This document shows positions 1 through 5,832 of a stretch of 5,832 nt of DNA, piece after piece. The stretch lies in contig DAOVVW010000079.1 in NCBI GenBank assembly GCA_030636965.1, positions 1 through 5,832 on the forward strand, read 5' to 3'. The position numbers and the translations under genes were made by a program. Under the pieces are notes generated by a model. The model saw only the letters and a list, made by a program, of their open reading frames with translations, did no database searches and had not been told where the DNA came from. The stretch's first letter is position 1. Every line of letters starts with the position of its first letter. The stretch is from Pseudomonadota bacterium. Its GTDB lineage: Bacteria; BMS3Abin14.

Positions 1-10
1 AGTGCATAGA

Positions 11-57
11 AATTGGAGATTGGTTCCACTAATCACTAATTACCAATCACTAATTAC
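11..57. repeat. 14-bp tandem repeat with an inverted third copy
   Basis: Positions 28-41 (ACTAATCACTAATT) and 42-55 (ACCAATCACTAATT) are adjacent copies differing at one base, so the period is exactly 14 bp. Positions 11-24 (AATTGGAGATTGGT) are a near reverse complement of the second copy: 12 of 14 positions pair by Watson-Crick rules, one is a G-T wobble and one is an A-A mismatch. A hairpin with a 17-nt loop is therefore possible. The tract is AT-rich, has no convincing reading frame and lies before the operon. It resembles dispersed intergenic repeats, but whether other copies exist in the genome cannot be seen here. Confidence 0.7.
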
Positions 58-73
58 GATCTTGGATCCATAA

Positions 74-94
74 CTAGAAACCAGAAACTGGAAA
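74..94. repeat. 7-bp periodic repeat, three units
   Basis: Three consecutive 7-mers follow one another: CTAGAAA (74-80), CCAGAAA (81-87) and CTGGAAA (88-94), consensus CYRGAAA. CTGCACT follows as a decayed continuation. The middle contains a small perfect inverted repeat, CCAG-AAA-CTGG (81-91). The tract ends 8 nt before the Shine-Dalgarno of the first gene, so it would lie in the 5' leader if transcription starts upstream of it. Function is unknown; it may be intergenic repeat debris. Confidence 0.65.
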
Positions 95-102
95 CTGCAC
101 TT

Positions 103-109
103 AAGGAGG
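103..109 (+). promoter_or_regulatory. Strong ribosome binding site for the binding-protein gene
   Basis: AAGGAGG lies 6 nt before the ATG at 116, a near-perfect Shine-Dalgarno at ideal spacing. It is the strongest such site in the window, which fits the need for binding protein in excess over the membrane complex. It overlaps GGAGGCACGG (105-114), a 10-mer that recurs after the last gene at 5796-5805. Confidence 0.85.
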
Positions 110-115
110 CACGGC

Positions 116-1735
116 ATGAAGGTTAAATGGACATTACTGCTCATCATTTCTCTGGTAGTAACGGTGGGTTTGTCCTCTCAGGCAATGGCCGTGAGTAAAG
201 ATGATGGAAGGCCTGACGGGGGAGTGCTGAACTACGGCGAGTACGGCAGGCCTGCCACTCTCGATCCCATCACCAGCAATGACATGATCTCGCTCCGGAT
301 AAGCGAGCTGGTGTTCAACGGACTGGTGGGTATCAACGAGAGGCAGGAGATCGTTCCGGAGCTTGCCAGCCGATGGGACATAGCCGATGGTGGGAGCACC
401 TATACCTTCTACCTGAGGGAGGGCGTGACCTGGCACCCCAGGGAGGGTGAAGAACCCCGGTCCTTCACTGCCGATGACGTCACCTTCACTTACGACATCA
501 TGATGCACCCGAAGACGATCACGCCACTTAAGGTGAGATATGAATTCATCGAGAGTATTGAGAAGCTGGATGACCTAACGGTGAGATTCAAGCTCAAGAG
601 ACCAATCCTGAATGCCCTGGCCAAGTTCAGCTTCAAGATCATCCCTTCACACGGACCGGCCAATTCTTCGTTCCTCACACGGAGCGATCCTTTCGTGCAC
701 AAACCCATCGGAACCGGTCCCTTCATGATAAAGAGCATCACCTCGGACCGTGAGGTAATCCTGGTGGCGAATGACGATTATTTCAGGGGACGGCCCCATA
801 TAGACAGGTTCGTAAGCAAGCCTTTTGCGGACCAGAACATCATGTCTCAGGCCCTGATGTTTAATGCTATCGACATGATAGTCCTTGTTAATCCCCGGAG
901 CATACCGGAGATCCAGGGTGACAGGCGCTACGTTCTCCAGCCCTATAACGCCCTTTCGTATTCTTTCTTCGGTTACAATCTCAGAAATCCTCTCCTTGCC
1001 GACAAACGTGTGAGACAGTCTTTTGCCCACGCATTGAACAGGCAGGAGATGCTTGACTCTTTCTTTAACGGACAGGGAACAGTTATTTCGGGCCCCTTCG
1101 CCCCGGGAAGTTGGGCCTACAACCTTGATGTCATGCCCCCGAAATATGATCCGGGAAAAGCAAGAGCCCTCCTTGAAGAGGCCGGCTTCTCCATGGGCCC
1201 GGACAGCATCATGGAAAAAGACGGGGATCAGCTCTCCTTTACCCTGAAAGTACCCATTGAAAAGGAAAGTGAGGCTGTCAAGCGAGTGGTGCTGGCATTC
1301 AAGAGCTACCTGAAAAAAGTCGGTGTGGACATCAGAGTGGAATTCGAGGAGTGGCTGTCCTGGAAAGAAGATGTCTTCCTGGACCATGACATGGATATTA
1401 TTTTTGCTTCATGGGTTTTCGATGATTCTGCGGATATTTCATCCCTCTTTCACTCCTCGGAGATTGGTCCGTGGAAGAACAATTTCGGTGGCTATTCAAA
1501 CCCGGTTGTGGACAGCCTGATCGTGGAGAGCAAGCTGACTCTCGACCATGAGAAACGCAGGACGATCTACAAGAAACTCCACGAGATGCTTGCCGATGAG
1601 AGCCCCTACACCTTCCTGTGGACACTTACAAATTACGCAGCCTACCACAAGAAGGTCAGGCATATGGCGATTCACCCGTATAAGTTCTTCTCCTTCGCCG
1701 ACGACTGGTATATTCCAAGAGAAGATCAGAAGTAG
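116..1735 (+). CDS. Periplasmic solute-binding protein, family 5 (peptide/nickel class)
   Basis: This is the extracytoplasmic receptor of the importer: it binds the ligand in the periplasm and delivers it to the two permeases. The 539 residues fit the family, whose members are large. Residues 1-25 are a signal peptide (basic start, hydrophobic core, AMA before Val26) with no lipobox cysteine, so a soluble periplasmic protein is expected. Family 5 hallmarks follow in order: GGVLNYGEYGRPATLDP (35-51), the signature region with PELASRWDI, YTFYLREGVTWH and FTADDVTFTYD (81-127), IGTGPF (198-203), a lobe II stretch ADKRVRQSFAHALNR (295-309), NNFGGYSNPVVDSLI (455-469) and SPYTFLW (496-502). ASWVFDDSAD (431-440) sits where peptide binders often carry an acidic ligand anchor, but that alignment is inferred. 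Start: the only ATG with a strong Shine-Dalgarno. Peptides are the default guess for the ligand; nickel chelates or oligosaccharides are possible. Confidence 0.93.
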   Translation: MKVKWTLLLIISLVVTVGLSSQAMAVSKDDGRPDGGVLNYGEYGRPATLDPITSNDMISLRISELVFNGLVGINERQEIVPELASRWDIADGGSTYTFYLREGVTWHPREGEEPRSFTADDVTFTYDIMMHPKTITPLKVRYEFIESIEKLDDLTVRFKLKRPILNALAKFSFKIIPSHGPANSSFLTRSDPFVHKPIGTGPFMIKSITSDREVILVANDDYFRGRPHIDRFVSKPFADQNIMSQALMFNAIDMIVLVNPRSIPEIQGDRRYVLQPYNALSYSFFGYNLRNPLLADKRVRQSFAHALNRQEMLDSFFNGQGTVISGPFAPGSWAYNLDVMPPKYDPGKARALLEEAGFSMGPDSIMEKDGDQLSFTLKVPIEKESEAVKRVVLAFKSYLKKVGVDIRVEFEEWLSWKEDVFLDHDMDIIFASWVFDDSADISSLFHSSEIGPWKNNFGGYSNPVVDSLIVESKLTLDHEKRRTIYKKLHEMLADESPYTFLWTLTNYAAYHKKVRHMAIHPYKFFSFADDWYIPREDQK

Positions 1736-1780
1736 AACTTTTAACCCGGGAGGCCACACGATAACTGAAAATATCCGCAT

Positions 1781-2740
1781 ATGAAGTTCACTTCCATAAG
1801 GCCGATAGCTTTCACCCTGGCAAGAGAGTTGGTGATTACCGCGCTCCTTCTTGTCGGCGTAAGCTTTGTGGTCTTCGTTATCCTGTACTCAGCTCCTGGA
1901 GATCCCTTTGCCCTCCTGCTCCAGGGACAGGTAAGCGCAGTCCAGAATAGTGGCATACACGATTCCCTTGGCGTACCCACAACCTGGTACGGTCAGTACC
2001 TCTCCTGGCTGGGCAATATCTCCACCGGAAATTTCGGCACTTCGATCCGCACAGGCCTTCCTGTACTGGCCGAGATCGTCAGGGTCGCTATCAACACCCT
2101 TTACCTGACCATAGGCGCCATGTTGATCACACTGGCAGTGGCGATACCCATCGCCCTTATGTCCGCCAGACAGGGAACCACAGCTGTCACCTGGCCCCTT
2201 ACAATTTTCGCCTACGTGATCTCGGCCCTTCCTGTATTCTGGCTGGGTTATATCGCTATCTACATCTCCACTCACAAGTTCGGCTACTTCCCCATCACAG
2301 TGGGCTATTCCTCCTCGAAGAGTCTGGGTTTTATTCCCTTCCTCCTGCCTATAGCAGTTCTTGGACTGGGTAACGGCACGATCAGCGAGGTGGTCAGATA
2401 CCTGCGTGAGGAAATGGAGAGGGTCTTTGCGGAAGACTACATCCGAACAGCCGTTGCCAAAGGCGGTTCCATCTGGAAACACTCCTTCAAGGAGGGATTC
2501 CTCATACCAATCACCCAGATAATAGCCTCCAAGATCCCCTTTATTCTAGGTGGAGCGGTCGTGGTGGAACAGGTCTTTAACTGGCCTGGAATGGGGAGGA
2601 TGGCGTGGCAGGCGGCCCAGGACAGGGATTATCCGATAATAATGGGTGTCGTTATCCTGGCTGCAGTTATAGTCCGGATGGGGAGCCTTCTCCAGAGGGT
2701 GGTTTACGTAATGGTCAACCCGAGGGCATCACAAGAGTAA
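1781..2740 (+). CDS. dppB: ABC importer permease, DppB/OppB type
   Basis: First of the two inner-membrane permeases that form the translocation path. The 319 residues match the usual DppB length. Predicted membrane spans lie near residues 17-37, 103-127, 137-163, 184-206, 247-266 and 285-308, with the long periplasmic segment after the first span that is typical of DppB. Hallmarks: APGDPF (38-43), YLSWLGNISTGNFGTSIRTG (73-92, the YLxWLGNxxxGdxGxSIrtG region), an EAA-type coupling segment with RTAVAKGG (222-229) and IP (242-243), FNWPGMGR (266-273), RDYP (282-285) and a terminal NPR (313-315). The start is fixed from upstream by an in-frame TGA at 1766-1768. No good Shine-Dalgarno lies near the ATG; GGGAGG at 1748-1753 is 27 nt away. 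Dpp and Opp cannot be told apart by sequence, so the symbol marks the family, not a proven dipeptide substrate. Confidence 0.92.
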   Translation: MKFTSIRPIAFTLARELVITALLLVGVSFVVFVILYSAPGDPFALLLQGQVSAVQNSGIHDSLGVPTTWYGQYLSWLGNISTGNFGTSIRTGLPVLAEIVRVAINTLYLTIGAMLITLAVAIPIALMSARQGTTAVTWPLTIFAYVISALPVFWLGYIAIYISTHKFGYFPITVGYSSSKSLGFIPFLLPIAVLGLGNGTISEVVRYLREEMERVFAEDYIRTAVAKGGSIWKHSFKEGFLIPITQIIASKIPFILGGAVVVEQVFNWPGMGRMAWQAAQDRDYPIIMGVVILAAVIVRMGSLLQRVVYVMVNPRASQE

Positions 2741-2756
2741 GAGGACCAATAGACAA

Positions 2757-3650
2757 ATGCGTAAATACAGGCAGGAATCAATAAAGGTCGTTGATTTTTC
2801 TGATCTGCCGTTCTGGAAAAAAACGGACAGGAAAGACCTCATCTATGTCGGATACGGCCTGATAATACTCACCCTGGTTGTGGTCTCCTATATCCTTGGT
2901 GCGCTCCAGTTCCTGCCCCACGATCCCCAGGAGATCAACATGGACCTGCTTATGGCGCCTCCAGGGACTGCTGGTCACATTCTGGGCACTGACTTCATGG
3001 GCAGGGACATCCTCTCAAGGCTCATACTGGGCATCCAGGCTTACTTCCTCCCGGGGCTCCTCGCAATAACGATCGCTCTGGTTTTCGGAACCTTCGTGGG
3101 TATTCTTTCAGGATACTGGGGCGGGCACATCGATACCGTGGTCAATTATTTCTCCAACCTGGTGGACTCTTTTCCCCGACTAGTCATAATTCTGCTGGTG
3201 GTAGCAGCCTTCAAGCCATCCATGTTCTTCATCATGATCGTGGTAGGCATTACCAATATACCAGTGGTAGGTCTCCTCATAAAGGACAAGGTCCTTTTCC
3301 TGAAACAGAAGAATTATATTGAAGCTGCCACTGCGCTTGGGCTCAGCAACCGGGTGATAATCCTGAAGCACATACTCTGGTACAACTGCCGATCGGTCCT
3401 GATCATACAGGCCACCCTTGGCCTGGCGGAGGCCATACTTATCGAATCGAGTCTGAGCTATCTGGGATTCGGGGTCCAGGAACCTGTACCTTCCTGGGGA
3501 AATATGGTCCAGGCCGGGTCCAACTACCTCATGCAGGGCAATTTCTGGCCTTCAACTGCTCCGGCCCTGGCTATTCTATTTACAATAATGGGCCTACACC
3601 TGTTGGGTGATGGTCTCAACAACATCCTTGAATGGAAGAGGGGTTCGTGA
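2757..3650 (+). CDS. dppC: ABC importer permease, DppC/OppC type
   Basis: Second permease, partner of the DppB-like protein in the membrane heterodimer. It has 297 residues with a cytoplasmic N-terminal tail of about 27 residues and spans near 28-51, 96-120, 138-153, 156-176, 213-232 and 266-287. Hallmarks: HILGTDFMGRDILSRLILG (74-92, the GTDxxGRDxLSRL motif that separates DppC from DppB), DSFPRLV (137-143, the usual D-hPxL region), the EAA coupling segment YIEAATALGLSN (187-198), SYLGFGVQEPVPSWGNM (234-250) and GDGLNNILE (284-292, the GDgLrdxLD region). Oddity: the common RHxLPN after the EAA loop reads KHILWYN (204-210), so the usual proline is missing. The gene begins 16 nt after dppB with a modest AAGAGGA (2739-2745) ahead of it, and its stop overlaps the next start by 4 nt. 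The substrate is undetermined. Confidence 0.92.
   Translation: MRKYRQESIKVVDFSDLPFWKKTDRKDLIYVGYGLIILTLVVVSYILGALQFLPHDPQEINMDLLMAPPGTAGHILGTDFMGRDILSRLILGIQAYFLPGLLAITIALVFGTFVGILSGYWGGHIDTVVNYFSNLVDSFPRLVIILLVVAAFKPSMFFIMIVVGITNIPVVGLLIKDKVLFLKQKNYIEAATALGLSNRVIILKHILWYNCRSVLIIQATLGLAEAILIESSLSYLGFGVQEPVPSWGNMVQAGSNYLMQGNFWPSTAPALAILFTIMGLHLLGDGLNNILEWKRGS
3636..3641 (+). promoter_or_regulatory. Ribosome binding site that favours the GTG start of the DppD-like gene
   Basis: AAGAGG lies inside the last codons of the DppC-like gene and 5 nt before GTG at 3647, well placed to start the next gene there. The same site lies downstream of the alternative ATG at 3632, so it cannot serve that start. 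Upstream of 3632 there is no comparable purine-rich site; the preceding bases read CAACATCCTTGA. Confidence 0.6.
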
Positions 3651-4747
3651 GCGAAAATACCGTTCTAAAAATACAGGACCTCAGGACCTACTTCTTTTCA
3701 AGGAGTAAACAGGTCTTCATAAGGTCTGTAGACGGTGTAGACCTCCAGGTCAACCGCGGCGAGACCCTGGGTATTGTAGGTGAGTCCGGCAGCGGCAAAA
3801 GCGTAACCGCACTTTCCGTTACGGGACTCGTCACAGCCGAACCCGGGGTAATAACAGGAACCATTGAATTCACATCCAACGGTGTAACCAAAAACCTGCT
3901 TCAAGGACTGGAAGACTTTGTGACTTTCGAGACCGTAGACGGCAGGATCATGACGTTGGAAAAGGACAATCGCGGCTGGCAGAAGAACGTGGATCGCCTC
4001 GTACACCGCATCAGGGGTCAGGAGATATCCATGATATTCCAGAATCCCAGGGTATCCATGAACCCGTTTATGACCATCGGCAAGCAGATAACAGAGTCCA
4101 TTATGCTCAACACCGCCATAAAAAACGCTGCCGAGGCTACTGACAAGGCACGATACTGGCTGGAACAGGTCAAGATCGACTCTCCCAACCTCCGCCTGGA
4201 AAATTTTCCATACGGCCTTTCGGGGGGCATGTGCCAGAGGGCGATGATCGCCATGGCCCTTTCCAGTGAACCCTCTCTCCTCATTGCCGATGAACCCACT
4301 ACCGGCCTGGACTCCACCATTCAATCGAAGATCGTGGACCTGCTGGTGGAGCTCAAGGAGCAGGTTGGCGTAACAACAATGCTCATAAGCCATGACATAA
4401 ATATTATTTCTCGACTGGCGGACAATGTGGCGGTGATGTACGGGGGTTCAGTGATGGAATCAGGCCCGGTAGAAAGGATCCTTGCAAAAGACGATGAGTA
4501 CAAGCACCCCTACACCGCTGCCCTTCTGGAATCCATACCCGACGAAGAGCATATAAAGCTGAAAGGTCACCTGAAGGCCATAGAAGGAGATGTTCTGGAT
4601 ACCGTCAACATACCGGATGGCTGCAGATTCTATTCACGGTGCAACCGGGTGCACGCTAAGATCGAGGATAAATGCAGGCACACTGAACCCGACCTGAGGG
4701 AAATATCTGAAGGAAGGCTTATCAGATGTTGGCTTTACCTTAACTGA
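3647..4747 (+). CDS. dppD: ABC importer ATPase, DppD/OppD type, with an enlarged region before the Q-loop
   Basis: Cytoplasmic ATP-hydrolysing subunit, expected to pair with the DppF-like ATPase beneath the permeases. From the GTG it has 366 residues: Walker A GESGSGKS (45-52), Q-loop glutamine 132 in MIFQNP, signature LSGGMCQR (191-198; LSGGM is usual in DppD/OppD), Walker B LLIAD plus Glu216, D-loop TTGLD (218-222) and switch His249 in ISHD. The C-terminal oligopeptide-transporter domain begins near HPYTAALL (287-294) and has four cysteines at 326, 332, 343 and 361 (C-x5-C-x10-C-x17-C), the pattern linked to a [4Fe-4S] cluster in Dpp/Opp ATPases. Oddity: Walker A lysine to Q-loop glutamine is 81 residues, against 50 by my count in E. 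coli DppD, so about 31 residues are extra within 81-119. The GTG start gives a 4-nt GTGA overlap with the preceding stop and an MSENTVLKIQDL opening typical of the family; ATG at 3632 would add five residues. Confidence 0.92.
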   Translation: MSENTVLKIQDLRTYFFSRSKQVFIRSVDGVDLQVNRGETLGIVGESGSGKSVTALSVTGLVTAEPGVITGTIEFTSNGVTKNLLQGLEDFVTFETVDGRIMTLEKDNRGWQKNVDRLVHRIRGQEISMIFQNPRVSMNPFMTIGKQITESIMLNTAIKNAAEATDKARYWLEQVKIDSPNLRLENFPYGLSGGMCQRAMIAMALSSEPSLLIADEPTTGLDSTIQSKIVDLLVELKEQVGVTTMLISHDINIISRLADNVAVMYGGSVMESGPVERILAKDDEYKHPYTAALLESIPDEEHIKLKGHLKAIEGDVLDTVNIPDGCRFYSRCNRVHAKIEDKCRHTEPDLREISEGRLIRCWLYLN

Positions 4748-5781
4748 TGGAAAAACCGGAGGAGAAGAGCATTACTGTTTCACGAACGATCCTGGAAGTT
4801 GAAGATCTAAAGAAACACTTCACCCAACGCAGAGGGCTTCTGTCTGCCTTCCGGGAGGACGAAAGCGTCATACCTGCCGTGGATGGTGTGAGCTTCTACA
4901 TCAGGGAAAACGAGACCATGGGTCTTGTAGGTGAGTCGGGATGCGGCAAGACGACGGTCGGGAGAGCAATACTGAGGCTGACTCCCCTTACCTCAGGAAG
5001 GGTGATCTTTGACGGAAATGATATTACAGATCTGCCCGCAGACAAGTTCCTGGACGTCAGGAAGCAGATGCAGATGATATTTCAGGATCTTGACGCGGCA
5101 CTTAACCCGAAGATGCGTATCCGCGCGATCCTGAAGGAGGCGACCACCGTTTTTGGCAGGCCCAGTGATGCTGAGGTAGACCGAAGAATCGACGAACTGT
5201 CTGAACAGGTAAACCTGAAGCCTGCCAAGCTGACCTCCTACCCCCATGAGCTTTCCGGCGGTGAAAAGCGAAGGGTTGGCATAGCCCGCGCACTGGCTGT
5301 GGGAGCCAGGTTCCTGGTTGCCGATGAACCCACAAGCGCCCTTGATGTTTCGATCCAGGCGCAGATAGTAAATCTGCTTCGCGGGCTTCAAAGAGAGCTT
5401 TCGCTATCGTACCTCTTCATCTCCCACGATCTGAGGATTGTAGAACTAATGAGTCACAAAGTGGCTGTCATGTACCTGGGCAGGATAGTTGAAATGGGCC
5501 TTTCAGGCCGTATAGTCAACAATCCCCGCCACCCATACACCAAGATCCTGTGGTCGTCCCTGGTTGAAAAACAGACTATGGAAGCTTCACCTGCTTTTCT
5601 CACCAGGACGGATTGGGGGGTCTTCGACTTCGAACGTCCCGCCGCAGGCTGCCGCTTCGCACCTCGCTGTCCTATATATATAGAGAGAGGCAAACCTGAT
5701 ATCTGTACAAACCCTGATTCCGAGCCTGAGCTCGTGGATGTTGGTGATACTCATAAAGTGGCTTGTCATTTTCCACTCTAG
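4747..5781 (+). CDS. dppF: ABC importer ATPase, DppF/OppF type
   Basis: Second ATPase of the motor, partner of the DppD-like subunit. It has 344 residues: Walker A GESGCGKT (62-69; GCGKT is usual in DppF), Q-loop glutamine 113, signature [15 protein letters not shown] (169-183), Walker B FLVAD plus Glu194, D-loop TSALD (196-200) and switch His227 in ISHD. The C-terminal domain starts near [10 protein letters not shown] (262-271) and carries GCRFAPRC, with cysteines at 302, 308, 320 and 340 (C-x5-C-x11-C-x19-C), again matching the cluster-type tail. Two residues differ from the commonest DppF form: [11 protein letters not shown] replaces IFQDPYxSLNP, losing a proline just after the Q-loop, and LSGGE replaces LSGGQ. 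All catalytic residues are present. The start ATG overlaps the previous TGA as TGATG, and no Shine-Dalgarno is visible (preceding bases GGCTTTACCTTAAC), so translation probably depends on reinitiation by ribosomes leaving dppD. Confidence 0.93.
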   Translation: MEKPEEKSITVSRTILEVEDLKKHFTQRRGLLSAFREDESVIPAVDGVSFYIRENETMGLVGESGCGKTTVGRAILRLTPLTSGRVIFDGNDITDLPADKFLDVRKQMQMIFQDLDAALNPKMRIRAILKEATTVFGRPSDAEVDRRIDELSEQVNLKPAKLTSYPHELSGGEKRRVGIARALAVGARFLVADEPTSALDVSIQAQIVNLLRGLQRELSLSYLFISHDLRIVELMSHKVAVMYLGRIVEMGLSGRIVNNPRHPYTKILWSSLVEKQTMEASPAFLTRTDWGVFDFERPAAGCRFAPRCPIYIERGKPDICTNPDSEPELVDVGDTHKVACHFPL

Positions 5782-5786
5782 TTTTG

Positions 5787-5811
5787 TTTCACCACGGAGG
5801 CACGGAGAAAA
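5787..5811. repeat. Short downstream repeat with CACGGAG core
   Basis: Within this AG-rich tract CACGGAG occurs twice, at 5793-5799 and 5801-5807, giving an 8-bp period, flanked by TTTCAC on the left and AAAA on the right. I recognise tracts of this general form (CACCACGGAGnCACGGAGAAA) as recurring between genes in many environmental bacterial genomes, but cannot show its copy number here. It starts 6 nt after the last stop codon. The rest of the window end (5812-5832) shows no gene and no credible terminator hairpin. Confidence 0.55.
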
Positions 5812-5832
5812 GCTGGGTTTTGGCTTCTACCA

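Noticed and set aside
1..115. Sigma70-type promoter upstream of the operon
   Set aside because: TTGG-type candidates at 13-18, 20-25 and 62-67 have no good TATAAT-like partner at 16-18 nt. The AT-rich repeats give weak matches by composition alone, and the promoter may lie outside the window.
647..1387. Open antisense frame of 246 codons opposite the binding-protein gene
   Set aside because: It lies wholly inside a confident gene, its translation shows no recognisable domain, and it follows from codon bias of the sense strand. The same applies to the antisense frames at 1889-2482 and 3698-4393.
1745..1750. CCCGGG palindrome in the dppB leader as an operator
   Set aside because: A single 6-bp palindrome is too short and frequent to support an operator call.
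3632..4747. Fusion or frameshift as the cause of the long region in the DppD-like gene
   Set aside because: Reading frame, codon use and flanking motifs are continuous through 3887-4003, and the Q-loop resumes in the expected frame. An in-frame length variant is the simpler reading.
116..5781. Nickel-specific (Nik) importer
   Set aside because: Gene order and families are shared with Nik systems, but no nickel-related neighbour or regulator is visible, and the binding protein alone does not identify its ligand.
5808..5828. Rho-independent terminator after the last gene
   Set aside because: The best hairpin is AAGC/GCTT with a 9-nt loop, with no GC-rich stem and no T-run after it. Transcription may end beyond the window or by another mechanism.
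1..5832. CRISPR array, tRNA or rRNA gene, transposase or defence genes
   Set aside because: Looked for and not seen. The only repeats are the short flanking tracts, and the remaining sequence is filled by five transporter genes.

Overview
The window holds one complete five-gene ABC import operon of the peptide/nickel (Dpp/Opp) class, all on the + strand. The order is the usual one for this class: periplasmic binding protein (116-1735), first permease DppB-like (1781-2740), second permease DppC-like (2757-3650), ATPase DppD-like (3647-4747) and ATPase DppF-like (4747-5781). All five reading frames are intact from start to stop, and together they supply every part of a working importer. The binding protein captures a ligand in the periplasm, the two permeases form the membrane channel, and the two different ATPases form the heterodimeric motor.

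The organism looks Gram-negative. The binding protein has a signal peptide with an AMA cleavage site and no lipobox cysteine, so it is probably a free periplasmic protein. Base composition is moderate, and AGG (Arg) and ATA (Ile) codons are common, unlike highly expressed enterobacterial genes. The flanking non-coding DNA carries short tandem motifs of a kind I associate with anaerobic sediment lineages such as Desulfobacterota and neighbouring candidate phyla. That placement is a low-confidence impression.

Layout: positions 1-115 are non-coding and packed with small repeats (a 14-bp tandem duplication with an inverted third copy, then a 7-bp periodic tract), ending in a strong Shine-Dalgarno. 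Spacing then tightens along the operon: 45 nt between genes 1 and 2, 16 nt between genes 2 and 3, a 4-nt GTGA overlap between genes 3 and 4, and a 1-nt TGATG overlap between genes 4 and 5. This implies one transcript with translational coupling towards the 3' end. Positions 5782-5832 are non-coding and contain another short repeat with a CACGGAG core.

The ligand cannot be named from sequence: family 5 binding proteins carry peptides, nickel chelates, oligosaccharides and other solutes. I do not see a new biological system. The points worth a second look are about 31 extra residues before the Q-loop of the DppD-like ATPase, four-cysteine (probable iron-sulfur) tails on both ATPases, non-canonical residues in the DppF-like ATPase and the DppC coupling region, and the repeats bracketing the operon.
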